DNA of 64,000 nt from Clavelina lepadiformis (lineage: Eukaryota; Chordata; Ascidiacea; Aplousobranchia; Clavelinidae): NCBI RefSeq assembly GCF_947623445.1, contig NC_135244.1:6386001-6450000 (forward strand). The letters are read 5' to 3'. Each line of letters starts with the position of its first letter. Within the stretch, counting starts at the first letter, position 1. The notes below the pieces were generated by a model. It had not been told where the DNA came from, did no database searches, and saw only the letters and a program-made list of their open reading frames with translations. Shown in pieces: positions 1 through 12,983 of the stretch. The translations under genes and the position numbers were made by a program.

Positions 1-1252
1 AAGAAAAAATTATAGACATAGAGCACGTACAATAAAGATGGAAGTATAGGAATGGTGACTTTGCTTGCGCTCCATCAGATTAGTCACAATGACTAAAGTA
101 GACATATATGAACGGTGCTAGAATTGAATGTCAGTACACTTGGCGTTGCTGAACATTAAGACATGAAATGACTTCAGTGGGATTTTGTTAAGATTTCCTT
201 CTTGCCTACATAACTGACATTAAATTCTCTGACGTAATTAAATAACGAAATCGCTTTGAAGTCGGATGTTGTTTCAAATCGCGTCGATTTCAAGCAGCAA
301 AAGCTAGAAATACACCAAATACATAATACTGTTCATCTGCATTGTAAAAGTAGCCAAAAATCCCATATTTTTATATTTCAGTTTGGTTGAAAACTTTTAA
401 GTCCGGGTTGTTTATAAGATATTTAATATATGAAGGAAACAGGTCATATTTAATTAAGGCTTTGAATCCGAATGTAATATGGGTGGGTTAGCCTAATTCG
501 CATATAATGTAGCTCAAAAAAGAAACGGAAAGGCAGTATTTCTGTCGGTTAATTTTAGTGTTTAATTTCAGGTAAACGACCGGCACATAATATTGTAACT
601 CTAGTGTATATATCAGACGACATACTTTTCTGACCGTATAACTCTATTGGTAAACCAGGTGTGTATAGATAGTTTCCAAATTTTACGAGTAGCTTTCGGT
701 ACATGAAAGCTTTGTTTGATTTTCTGTGTAACTTTATTCAGTCGTTTAGGCTTTGATCGTAATATTTTTTGCGAAAAAGACACCTTTATATAATACAAAC
801 TTTATTCCCTCAATCCGTCTTCGTTGAAATTTTGTACGGTGGTAATACTTATTGCAATATCCTGAACTGCATCTAACGTTATGCGGCTTTCCTATAAATC
901 TCATAATAAAGAACAGGTTTGTTACAATTGCCGCTTTGATCTTGCTGTTGCCAAACTTGCCAAATGGATGTTTTGTAATTAAATGATCTTTTTTATTAAG
1001 TATAAAATGCGAAAACATTTCGGCAGTCTTATCAGATATTTGATACAAAATACCATAAAATATAAAAAACGACAGTCTGTAAAGGGAGTAAAAGACAAAA
1101 AAGAAATTACATCAGACATTGACAACTCACGGTATCGCCGGAATTACAGAACAAAAGAAATGTATTTTATAAATTTATAATACTGCATACCACGAACAAG
1201 AATGGATTTAAGTGATTCTTAATATGAATTAAATATTATAGTGCTATAAATG
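1..1252. other. Gene-free stretch downstream of DMRT2
   Basis: AT-rich sequence after the DMRT2 stop codon on the minus strand. The only open frames are short, low-complexity and rich in Lys, Ile and Asn, with no family resemblance. It should include the DMRT2 3' untranslated region. A minus-strand AATAAA (TTTATT on plus) lies at 801-806, about 450 bases past the stop, and could be its poly(A) signal, but nothing else supports it. Confidence 0.5.
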
Positions 1253-4200
1253 TTAAGCATTTGCCTCACCAATGATAGACTGCACTGTAAAAGGGGTAAG
1301 CTTAGTTTTTGTGCTGCACTTGCAGGACAATCCTTGTTTGGGGCAATGTAAGGAGGCTTTATGGTCTTGAGGATAAGTGTTATCGCAATAATCAAAGTGG
1401 ACAACTGAAACTCCATTTTGTTTTCGTTTCCTTTCTTGTAGCCATGAAGGAAAAGATTCAGGACTGGCTCGGTTGCTGCCCGAGTTTTCAGCATACTCTT
1501 GCTTTAGCAACTTCACACTGTAAGTAGCTGATATCTGAGAAGGCGACGAGGATATTTCAGGCGAAGATCCACATCCAGAATCGCCTCTTGTTGATGAGGA
1601 AGAAATTTTTTTCAAGTACGACATATTCGATCTTACATTCGTATTATTTTTATCGACAACGCTACTCTCATCGTGTAAGGAACTGATTCGTCGTCTTTTC
1701 GACGACATGTCTGGGCTTTTTTGGTCTTTTGCCGTGAGGACACCTGCGCTATATTGGAAAGGAAACCCGTTTAAGACATCTGAGGAGCTATTCGCACCCT
1801 GCTCTCTCAGCAAAGTAGCATAATTTGCCATTTGGTTGAGATATTGTTCTGGCATATGATGACCTAATAACGGTAAATAGGACGCTTGACTAAGTTTGCC
1901 GTAGATGTTATAGTCTGCTACACTAGACTGAGGTAACCTCATTGACTGTCCATAGTAAGGAAAAGCCGACTGATTGTAAAAGAGCTTTTCGGCACTTCGC
2001 TCTGTTGCCATGGCAATACGTGCCAAAAAGCGTTCGTACTCGCCCAGCTGAACAAGGAACGGAGATGCGGCTTGATTTAGATGGAAAGCATTACTGGGCA
2101 CACCTCCCAGTGAAGAACACCTGGAATCTACACAATTACCGATAACGGGATGATTTTCCACCGTTTTGTAGTCGAGTAATTGCTTGTTCAGCTGTTGAAC
2201 TTGTGTCAGTTCATCGTTGCTTGAAGCCGCAGACTGTTCCAAGCGAGCTTGCTTGCAGTTTGGAAACATCACTGACAAAAAGTTTATCTTCTGCTGATGG
2301 GATTTTGTCTTGTCTCGTGTGCCATTCTCGGATATGCTCGCTTTACGTTTGTTGTGATCAAAATTTGGCGAACCGGTAGTAACATGCTTCAAACCGCTTT
2401 TTTCTTCCAAATTCATTTCCTTTTTACCTTCACATTTTGAAAAAATCTTAAAATTCGTAGAGTGTTCTTGAACTTGGGGAGTTGGATTTTCTACGCTTTG
2501 TACCTTTCTCTCCGGTCTTCCTAATTGCTGAACAACGCGTTTTTTGGGCAGTGAAGAAATTTGCTTAACGGATTCTGACGGAGAGCGCTGCATTTCTTCA
2601 TCACTTAGGCTTGAGTGAGGTTTGTTTGTCTTATTCGGACTGATGGGAGAGAAAGATGGTCTCTTGTGGTTATGGGAAACATAGTTAAAAGGTGCAGTTT
2701 TTGGGTCAAATTCATCATTGGCAGACGAAAGCAAACACGACATTTGATTTTGCGCCATCCCCAGCACAGTTGAATAGGGAGAAAGGCTTGTTGCTGGACA
2801 TAGGGAGGCGTTTGAAAGAAAATGGCCGCTTCCATCAGTCGGAAGCTGTTGCTGAAGTCCAAACTGACCGTTGCTTGGACAGCCCAAAGCTAATTCTCGC
2901 TGCATCATGACGTCATCTAATTCTTTGTCGGCAAAGGCTTTTCTCTTTCTCATTCTCTCACTCATCGGTGGAAGAATATGACGAACGCCTTTTTCGGATG
3001 TTCCCGACTGAAAAGGCTGCTTGCTAATTCCTGCGAAAATAACGTTGACCGTATAATGATACCTCCAAACAACACAAGGCACAATGATTTAGGATTTTAG
3101 AGGATAGTTTCAGTTTGAGAAGTTATACAGGATAAAAAGTTTCTACTCATCCGTTTCCTATGTGCTTACCACTGGTGACATTTTTTGACAAGCCGTTAAT
3201 GTTGCGCAAATGTTTCGATCTGACTCTCGATGAAGCTGTAGCGTCACTTGTGACTAGTCCTGCATCAGAGTAACTTCCCTGTTGGTTTACATCAGAATTT
3301 GCATTCATCGTTGTTTCGCTTTCCACTCGAAGACCCTTCTTCACGTCCGAGGCTTGCTGCCTTCTTAGCGCAACCTAAAGGTTAAAAATATTTAAGAAAT
3401 TGTAGGTAATATACTGCAAACTTATGGAAAATGCTCTTAATCGCATCTCTTATTTTCGACTGAAACTATTTGCATTTCGATAAATAACTAAAATGCAGCA
3501 ACCCATCTGAAGCTATACAGTATACTGTATCTTTAACCAAAAGCATTTAATTCCAGGAAAAAACATCAGTAAATCATCACTAAACTTATGGTTTTCAATT
3601 TTAGTTTGATTACGGGCAATGTTACAATTTAAAAACATTATTTAACTAGAAAAATTTGTTTGAGCCACCTTGCCTTACAGTAAAAAAGGTAACGTTGTTT
3701 GAGGAAATTTCTGTTTCCTATTGGTCTTCACTTGGTCGTTTTTACGAGAAATAGATTTTAAAGAAGTGTGAAATGATTTGTTTTCATGGCAGTAAGCTGT
3801 CTTCCTTGATGAAACTGGTTTTAGACGGAATTTTGCTTACAAGGTATGCAAGTGACTCACCAAACGATACGAGAAACAACTGCTGGACTATAAAGATCTG
3901 TGGCTCAGGCTATGCAGGCGCCTTTGATGGGTAACTTTTGTAGTGGACATTACGTCAAACGTTAGCATCTTGTTTGTATTGGTTATCTCTTGATCTCTTA
4001 TCTAATGGCCTTCTGTTGCGCCCAGTAAAGGACATCACTCTTGAATCTGCCCCCCTCCCCCACAAAGCGAGCCGTATACATTTGGGGCAAGAGAGGCTTG
4101 TTTCTGACCGCCGCTAAAATTTACCCTGATTGTGATCTTTTAAGAAGACGGAGAGATCGCTACCGAACCAATGCATGAAGTTAGCCCTGTTAGCGTCGTA

Positions 4201-6487
4201 TCGTCTTTCCTTGTTGACTCTATTTGGTACCGCAGCTGTAATTCGAGCAAGAAGTTTATCTCTAAATCCTTACTGGCACAGATGGACAAGAAAGTGCGAG
4301 TCCAAAATTCACTTTGATCTTACAGATCAGGGCGTTAGATATTTTTCTTTAGACACGTGCTTTTAGCTTTGTTCTCGCAACGTAAATCATTATTGGAAAT
4401 ATTTGAAGAATGCGCGTTTATACCAAGTGTAAAATGTAACGCTAGAATTATTTCCAAGATCAATTTAGTAAAAAAGGAATGCCTTCCATATCGCAAAATT
4501 GTTTGTAATGTGTGGAAAGAAGTTGTATTGAGATATCGTATTATGTTATGTTAAAAATAGCACTGCTGCGACTTAAATAGTTTGAGCTCCACTTGTGATG
4601 AATGGTGCACTTAGTTTTACTGATCGGTTCTCTTGTTTATAAACAGATTGGTTACCCCGGTCTCACGACGTCCAAATAATATCGTTTGTTCACTGAAAAT
4701 TTGTCTGCAGTTCCCACGATAGATGTGTGCCAGACCGAACGTGAGTTTTTCTCGGACGTTTTGCGACTTGAAGCGGGCCACTTGGTTTGACTGCACCAAG
4801 TGCAGTGCGGTTGAAATATGAACTCTGTTTCCGCATAAAAGGTTTAATTGTCAATTGTTTGGTGTTTAGGTATAAACAAACGCCTTGTGTTTGCATTCGT
4901 TGTCAGAAAAAAGAAAGTGCAATAACAAAAGCGAAACAATTTTCATAAATATTTACAAATGTGCTATGTCGAATTGCTCGTTCTACAAAGCTGTCCAAAT
5001 ATGTAAACGAATTTTTAAAAGGAGATATATTCGATATGAACATGACAGAAATATATGGCATACACTGATTTAAAAAATTAAAAAGTTGTATCTTGCCATT
5101 CCCCAAATGAGTCGCATAACTCGTGGAGTGGTACTTCAACTTTGTAAATAAATTGCCTTTGCTTACTTAAGGTCATCAGTTGCGCTATATCCGGGCATAC
5201 CGAGAATAGAAAAGCTCTCATATTTGCTGCATAACACGCGTGGTCTGGTGTCAAGTGACCTTTGATCAACGTAGTTCTCATGGAGAGCTACTTTGGTTAA
5301 GTTACTTATTTTGAGTTATCTTTCCAGTAAGTTCCTGCAGGTGGTATAAACAATATATTGGTTCGACTTGATTAATATGCGATCCCCTCCCTGTCATTGG
5401 TATAAGGACAGGGAGCTTTTTCCCGTTTAACTTTCCGCTATATAAGTTAATAGGTTTTTGTAAACATACCCAGATTTAAAAATGGCGGAATTTTGAAGCT
5501 ACTAATATGTAACACATATAATTGATTAAAGAAGTTTTTCTAAATGAAGTATAATAATACATTCTCTCCTCAAGGTTCACGTATGGTTAATGACTGCTTT
5601 TAATTCGCATGGTTTCTAAAATAAGTATCGGGTACTCTTGTATACCTTTTCTGTTTGTAAGCAAGATGTTGAATATTTGTTTATAACAATCTTATTTAAC
5701 CGTGGAGTAACAGTAACTTTAGAGTTACTGAAGCAATTTTGTCATTATCATTGTTTGCCTAAACGTGTCGCTAGTTTATCGAGCCCGATAAACGAAAGAT
5801 GAACTTACAAGAAAAAAATTGCAGAGGAATTTTCGGGGTTGTGGATATACGTGAGCAAATCATTTACGACAGTTCGAACCCACCCAATGTTTGTAGGAAC
5901 GCAAATGCGACTGCAACATATTGCACTTCTTGAAGCTATAGCTTTTTTTCATTTTGAGAGGTGAGAGATCCCAAAAGACTATGATAATATTTTTGTTATG
6001 TTTTCAACAAGAGTTGTTCCTTATGAAAATATAACAGCCTCACTTTTAAAGTACAAATGAATAAAATAGGTATATGATTAAATTAGAAATAGCGTAGGTC
6101 GAGACAAATAAAAATGTAGGAAATCATTAAAAACAAACAAAAATGGCTTGACACCTCAAACTTTTGATCAATCTTACTCACTTGAGCAGCCATGATTCGC
6201 TGACGTTCAACCACGAGTAAACAATTGGAACACTGACAGTCTCTCCACCTACAATGACGCTTGTGTCCTTTTAGGGTGCTAACCACACCGTGATTGCGGC
6301 ATCTGGCACACTTCGGTGTCCGCAGAGGTTTCCTGGTGGCGCCGATCTCTTGGTCGAAATCGCACGACGGCGATGTACAAGGCTCCGAGCTGATCGTTTC
6401 ACCTCCGTCGGGTGGAGACACGGGAATAGACTTCATAACTAACAATTTTAGACTTGCAAAAGCTGTCTTTTTACAAAAAATGTGCAA
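1253..6487 (-). CDS. DMRT2: DMRT2-type DM-domain transcription factor, 3 exons
   Basis: Exons (minus): 6182-6487, 3170-3374, 1253-3030; phases 0 then 1; predicted 762 aa. The DM domain (about residues 55-110) carries the intertwined zinc-binding Cys/His set ([23 protein letters not shown]) and crosses the first intron at MAAQ|VALRRQQ. Two things point to DMRT2 rather than DMRT1 or DMRT4/5: the DM variant with NHGVVS and CLLVVERQR, and, early in exon 3, the block [17 protein letters not shown], which matches the segment vertebrate DMRT2 carries after its DM domain. No DMA domain is seen. The rest of exon 3 is Ser/Gln/Asn-rich and probably disordered. DMRT2 is a nuclear DNA-binding regulator, linked to somite and muscle development in vertebrates. 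The first ATG in frame is used; a second Met at residue 18 is an alternative start. The 2.8 kb intron 1 (3375-6181) shows no further coding exon. Overall length and termini are less certain than the domain. Confidence 0.88.
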
Positions 6488-9061
6488 CTGAAATTGTGTA
6501 TGCTACACTTCTTGTATCTGGGAATTGAAAACAATAAAACGTTAAAGCAATTCCGCTGTCATAAAACGGCTGTCATGACACTGACTACCAACAAATTATA
6601 CTTGTACCTCGAAAAACATGAATTCTATTTTTTTCACTATCTCTAATCTATTTTTGAATCCTTGCCTTATGGACAAGCGTGGCTTTTTGAGTTTCCCACG
6701 ACAATAAATGTTGCCAAACTTTCTTGTCAGATTTGTGACCACTGCTGGTACTAACATAAATTGTCGAATTCTGCGAAGAGAAAGTAACTATATTTCGACA
6801 AACTGCTGCTGTTTGGGAGAAAAAAGTTACTATTCTTCACGGTTTAAAATAGTTTAGACGACCCGAGCAACTGAATATCCCTTTTTTCTATTCCGGCTTT
6901 ATTTGAAGGACCCCGAAACGTGATGAGGGTTTACGCCAGCTCGGATTCTGGCGCAGATGTAACGTTAACTGTGTAATCTAAGGCGACTTCAGAGAATAAA
7001 GCTGAACACAGCTAACTGATGATTTCAACGACTTATAATGCCTTATGCCGGGCAGACGTTTTTATCTTTTTACTCGATAGCGTTCACTATTAAATTTGGA
7101 ATAAGCGCACCATTTAAACCAAATATTATCTATACGTCAATTGTTATATAATGCAGTCGACGTAGATAAAATTATAACTTTTGTAAAGATTTACAAAATG
7201 TCGTAACTGATAAGAATATTTTTACAAGATAATATCACGGGAGTCCGAGATAAATTAAGTTTTGTTAAAACTCATTTCATTTAAAGTTGAGTTGAAAATA
7301 CATCATACAAAATTTAGATTCTAAAATGCTTCAATTATACCAATGTCGATGTAATAATAAGATAATACATAGAAAAAAAACATATCTTAATGCTATTGGT
7401 TTTTTCCCTTGTGCTATAACTTACTTGTTGACATGCAGTTTGAGTTATAAGTCAAACATTTAGGTAAGTGGGGTGGCAGTTAAGAGGCAATTAAAATATT
7501 TAACAAACACTTTATAACGACTTTCGCAACATCAGCAAGATCTTCGACAAATAAAGGAATAAAGCTGATACATCGCCCACGCCAAAATGTATTTCGCGGG
7601 AAGGTTTCGCTTGCATAGAAAAGTACGGGAATGGATTGTTTTGTCTATTGCACAAACATACCGCAGGAATGAAAATCCCCTTAATCGGTATGTGAGAGAA
7701 GCGGCCGTGTGGTATCACGTTACTGCGGCACAGGAATGCGCCTATCGCGACAAACATCGCAAAATGTGGCCAGTGCCATTGAATGAATCAGTGATTTGGC
7801 GATCGACACGCAAAAAGATCATTTTAATTCTGACGTCACTTGACTCACCGAAAACGACGGAAGGTGACCTGCGCACTACGAACTGTTATGACCGCGCCTG
7901 ACTTGTGTGGTCGTGGTCGAAGTGCCTTTCTCACTCCATGACCAATATTTCCCTGATTCGGTTTAGTTTTACATCAGCTATCAATCTGTCTTGGTACATT
8001 TATTAGAGTCTGGAATATGCAAGCTCATTTGACAGTTTGCCTTGAAAAAAAAACAGCACGCTAATCTAATAATGTAGCAATGCCCATGTGGCTCAAAGGC
8101 ACGCGCTATTAGTCTTGTTGTCAAATCAGGGCTCTGTTTCAAAGGGCAACTCTAAACGTGATTGATCGCTGTAACACTAACTCACAATGAGACTTCTGGA
8201 ATGTTTGCATTGTGTTTGTGAGTGATTGGAAATATTTTCTATACCTGGGTGTTTTTGGGCAGCCAAGTTTAAAAAATTATTTAATTACTTGGGCACGTTC
8301 AATCAACTAGTAGTTACCTTAAGTAACTTGAATAAGCGAAAACTACTATTTGCTTGTCGGAGCGTTAAAAACCGTCAACTCTTCTTGAAACCTAATCTCT
8401 CATCCTTGCTCATTTTCAACTGCCGTACTTTGGATGACCTCGTGGCCTTTGTTGTTAACTTGTTGATTGAAATTGAGTGGTCAGACAAATGGGAAAGTTG
8501 GTGACTTGGCAATGCATAGACGCCTGCTTTTTTGTTATCATTCCTTTACCTAATTCATCAATTTTAGATTACCGATTCCTGAGCACTTTATAGTCGAATA
8601 TTTTTGCGGCCGCATGCAGACCTGAAGCTGCCTTAAGTTTGATGAAAAGATGAAAATATTTTTCACCTTCACCTTTCTTGTGACGATCTACTTTTCGGCT
8701 ACCTTCGTTTGTAGCCTGAGATATATGTAGTGTATAGCTTTGCATAATTAACTGCTGTTTATGATCTTTCATCCTAGTGAAATACAATCTGGCATTTATA
8801 AACTTTGGACTATTTCGTATGCTCGTTACACATTAATAACCATACACCATACATTAAGTTTACCTACTTTAAATTGCAACGCTGAAATAATCTAAACATC
8901 GTAATAAAAATCCAAACTAAACTTTTGTAGCAATTTTTCCAGTTGTATTCAATTCAAGGGATAAAACATTGGACATGAAAATAAACAGATATTACGTTTT
9001 TAGGGATATACGGTTATACCTGTAGGATACTGTATATGAATGTTAAATATATATTACAAAA

Positions 9062-9511
9062 CAGTGTTTCCCAGCCAAAGTGCCACGGTAGATTGGTGTG
9101 CCGTGAGAGATCACCAAGTGTGCCGCGACAGAATAATGCGTGTTCCTTTGTCTATCTATGTAAGCAGCATCATTGTATTGGTTGATTGATTGATTGACAA
9201 TTGATTGACAGGCAGAACATTCAACTGCTCTTCCATTGGATGAAAATGGCACAGTAAAGCTCATACAGAATTTTCACTTATGTGTATACTAGTCCGTAAA
9301 AAAATGTGATGGGTATAGTATACCTGAAAGTAAAGTGTTGCCAACTATTTCAAGTAAAAATGTGCTAAAAACATAAAAAAGTGAGCCAAGTTTGAAGCCT
9401 CCGATTTAATATCTGGTCAAGTTTATGTTTCATATAATAATTTCTGGTGTTCCATATGATTTTTTCACTGTAAAATATGTGCTGTGGCTCAATAAAGGTT
9501 GGGAAACACTA
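9062..9511. mobile_element. hAT-like non-autonomous DNA transposon (degenerate)
   Basis: The left end reads CAGTGTTTCCCAGCC and the right end GGTTGGGAAACACTA. These are near-perfect inverted repeats of the form common at hAT termini. There is no transposase inside. The 8-base flanks (ttacaaaa and cgctaaaa) only partly agree, so the target duplication is eroded or the ends are off by a base. The interior has short GTGCCG-type subterminal repeats. Confidence 0.65.
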
Positions 9512-10849
9512 CGCTAAAATCAAGGTACCGCGACATGCTTCGATCTTGGGTGTGGCAGAGCCAGTTGTTGGTCATCAGAAATGGTTTGAATTGCTCTAAC
9601 TTTAGAGTATTTATGCATATCATGAAAATCGTCATTATTTGTGTGTGGTTGGTATATCGTGGTTTTTTGAATTATTTTTTTCAACTTTACCAAGTGAGGC
9701 TGCGCTTCCTTGTCCTTTCTAACCGCACGTCTTAAGCTATACACAGTTAATTTTTCGAAGTTTAAGTAAAGATCTCTAAAACAAGAAGGAGAATATTGTG
9801 GCTCCTACTAACTTAGAAATAAATGAAAAGTCAACGACTCAACAATAAGTAAGTTATTAGAAAAACTATTTGCAGACTTCTGTGTACTTTAAATATCTAC
9901 AGTATGAAGCTCTAATATTTTTCATGTACAACTCTGCTTAAGCTTGCACAAGTTTATTACTGTGATTTATTGCCTGCGTAATTTAGAGTGTTTATTTTTT
10001 TGAAGTCATGAACCCACACGGCACACCAAGCTAATAGATGCAAAGGAGTTGTTACTCTTTAGTGACACCAGCCGAATAGATATACAGTATACAAAAGTAA
10101 TGCCAGACAGACGTTTTTCGGTTGTGGCGTGTAATTAAGTCACTTCAAGCTGTGTTGGAAAAAAAGAAACGGCAAAAGTGCAAAAATTTGGCAAAAATAT
10201 TTTTAAGTAAACGGAAACAATCTCATTTTTAACGACATATTAATATTTTGCAAAGTATTTGCAGTATGCAGCCAAATGGATCACTATAAAAGACAAGTTT
10301 TTCCACAGAAAAAAAACGTTTTTGTATACACTTGTTCAAGCATCAATTAAAACAATAGAAATATAAGGTTCGCTGGCATTATTCTGTATGTCATAACCAG
10401 ATTAATTACCGTTTTAAATTTGGTCTTGACGGCTCGCAAGTGGTCATGCCTTTGCACTGAAAAAAACCAAGTCATTTTTATATGATAGGCTAATGGTAAC
10501 GATAACGGTACGCTAAATTTAACCATAGTTACACCATCAGTTAAAGAATTTTATACTTATTCTGTGGCAGGTAAAATTTTAAAATTTACAAAAAATATTT
10601 CGAGATATTCCATAATACTTTTTAGTTCTACTTTCCAAAGTTTTGTTACTTTTGGTTCCTAAGTTCGATCATATACACATAAAATATTAGCTACTGTCTT
10701 CAAAACGCTTCAAAGAATTTGCTTCAAAACAACGTTTTTATTCTGGCTGTTTATGGTTATGACAAAAGTAGGGTAAGCTTATTCTATTTTTTTGCAAGTG
10801 TTAATTTATTGACATCAAATTCTTTGCAATATTAGAACATACTCACAGA

Positions 10850-11010
10850 GTCGTAAGCAAGTCATCTAACTCGAGTCGCAAATCAAAACTTAAGTCATTT
10901 AGGCCGCCGTTTAAAACTCAAATCAAGTCAAGTCTTTTAAAACAAGTGACTCCAGTCAAGTCATTTGGAAAATACCACTCAAATGAAGTCAAGTCAATTA
11001 ATACTTGAAA
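10850..11010. repeat. CAAGTC-rich degenerate array
   Basis: Many copies of CAAGTC/AAGTCA in one orientation, spaced irregularly, ending in a run of overlapping AAGTCAAGTC. The same motif occurs in the opposite orientation (GACTTG) at about 33180-33640 inside intron 2 of the first SPTLC1 gene, so this is a dispersed family. No coding content. Confidence 0.6.
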
Positions 11011-12881
11011 GCAAGCCGTACGGAAAGCAAAACACCGTTTCTGTTAAAATGAAACGTTTAAAATGTTAGAAAATTTATTTCGTTTGGCGGCGGCACGAAC
11101 ATTTTCGTAGACAAACAAACTTCATTTCAAGTTACACCTTAATGGTTTGAACGAAAAAAAGGTTTTTGGCTACTTTAATAATCTAGTCACTGACATTTCT
11201 ACTCTGGAACGTGTTGATAAAATCGTGGAATATGCTTTAATTCCGTACATAACATCAAAATAAATGCCCATAAAAACTGCTCCGTTTGCTAAGAAATGTG
11301 CAGAAATCAATGTGCAAAAGTTGTATGACTCCGAATTGAGCTGGATTTTCTGGTAGAGCCGTTTACGCTCACTTAGAAAGCGAACGAGAGAGTACTTATG
11401 CTAAGCTCGAATGATTTTGAGCTTATACACCAGCAAGCGCAGTGTAGGCTACAGCCTTTTTTCTACTATTTTGAAGAAAGGAGACTCTCTTTCTCCCTGT
11501 CACAGGCAGGTAAAACGCTTTACTGGATTAAAACAAATTTCTCGCATGTAAATTGTACGTTTCTTTAACTCAACCGAGCGAGCGAGCTACGTTAAACAAA
11601 CACAAAATTAATTCAAGACAAACCTCTTCATGGATACAGGCCAACTCAGCTCAATACTCAGATGTTTTTAGCTTGTTTGCTTGGAAGGAAAGATTTTTGT
11701 TGTTGTCAAAAACAAGAGTATAATTTAGAGTTGTTTTAGCTTGGTTAACGAAAGAATTTTAATTAAACAAGGAAACAAAAAGACAGGTGTGCCACTACTT
11801 TAGAATTAAGGCACTGATAGAAAATTGTACACTTAGATTTAGCCTATTCTATTCGCGCTGTGTTTGCGAGTGCTACTTCCTTTACTATGATCATAGCGCA
11901 CGGATTACGAGTCAACCCAGGTCCCAATCAGATTAGTCAGCTCCATCCCACTCGTTTGTAGATTTTTAGTAAAAAGTTGTGGTCAATGTGACCTTCAAAC
12001 AACGCTTGTCGATATTAAAAAAGTTGATCAATCTTCAAGAAATCTGACTTCAATACAATGAATGCGTATCCTTTCCAGGCATCACTATATTCAGACAATA
12101 TTTCAAATCCTCTCAAAAAACATAAAAAAACAACTCGCATGTAATTTCAATTCAACAAACTTGACCAAGTGATAATTGCAAGCACAGTAAAACGGTATCA
12201 GCCTTGGCTCTGCTCCAAGTGATGATGGGTGTTCTTATCTTTCTGTTCGATATTGCAGCTGAATCCCACTGGGCACTTTTCGGTTTCGTCAGTACCTTGC
12301 TCCAATCAACACAAGCATAGAATAAGCGTGTTCTATGTAAGTATCCTATGTACCTGTACGTTATGTTTGTGAGGGAAATCTTTGTGAATAGGAGACAGAT
12401 CAATCTGCTCAGTCAGCATAAGCGTGAAGTTAGTGAGACGTAAACAAGCTGGGACGCCATGGAAAACCGACAAAGGAACACAAACAAAGTAGAAGTAAAA
12501 CCAATAGTGGTGAAATTGATTCAGTTTGATTCGGGTTTGTCTCAAATGTTAACAAAGTTAGTTCTAGCTTTTCGTCAATTTCTTTACGGCATTTGGTTTT
12601 GTTTCTGTGGCGTTTGTTGCAATAATGGGTATTATTAAGATCTTTATGTTCCTGCTGGCACTGATAGTGGTACTTCCCCTACTTTAATCACCAGTTCCCG
12701 AAGCGAACATCATTAGTCCCCATCATGATTTGGTCGTCATCACGGTCAGTTTGTGCTTCTAATCTTTGCAGGCTAGTTGTCAACGAAAAGTTCTAGCCTA
12801 TCCTTTCCTGTCCAGGTAACCATTATACCCTATCATTCATATTCAGACAATCCTGACATCCAACAACAGCCAAAAAAATTT

Positions 12882-12983
12882 GGGTCTGGTGCAGAAGTGC
12901 ACAAGCATATGATGTCACAGTTTGTGAATTTGGGGTCTAGTATACCATGTATTCTGTGGTTGTGCACTTCTGCACCTGACCCC
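12882..12983. mobile_element. Palindromic MITE, about 100 bp, copy 1
   Basis: Terminal inverted repeats: GGGTCTGGTGCAGAAGTGCA on the left and the near reverse complement TGCACTTCTGCACCTGACCC on the right. The arms extend inward through GTGCACAA and a GATGTCA motif. Related copies lie at about 23211-23324, 46139-46238 and 47018-47119. The whole unit can fold into one long hairpin. No coding capacity. Confidence 0.7.

Noticed and set aside
7587..7901. 104-codon plus-strand open frame in a CpG-richer block
   Set aside because: No family resemblance, no splice context and no neighbouring exons. Its composition explains the lack of stops. Kept only as a possible regulatory block.
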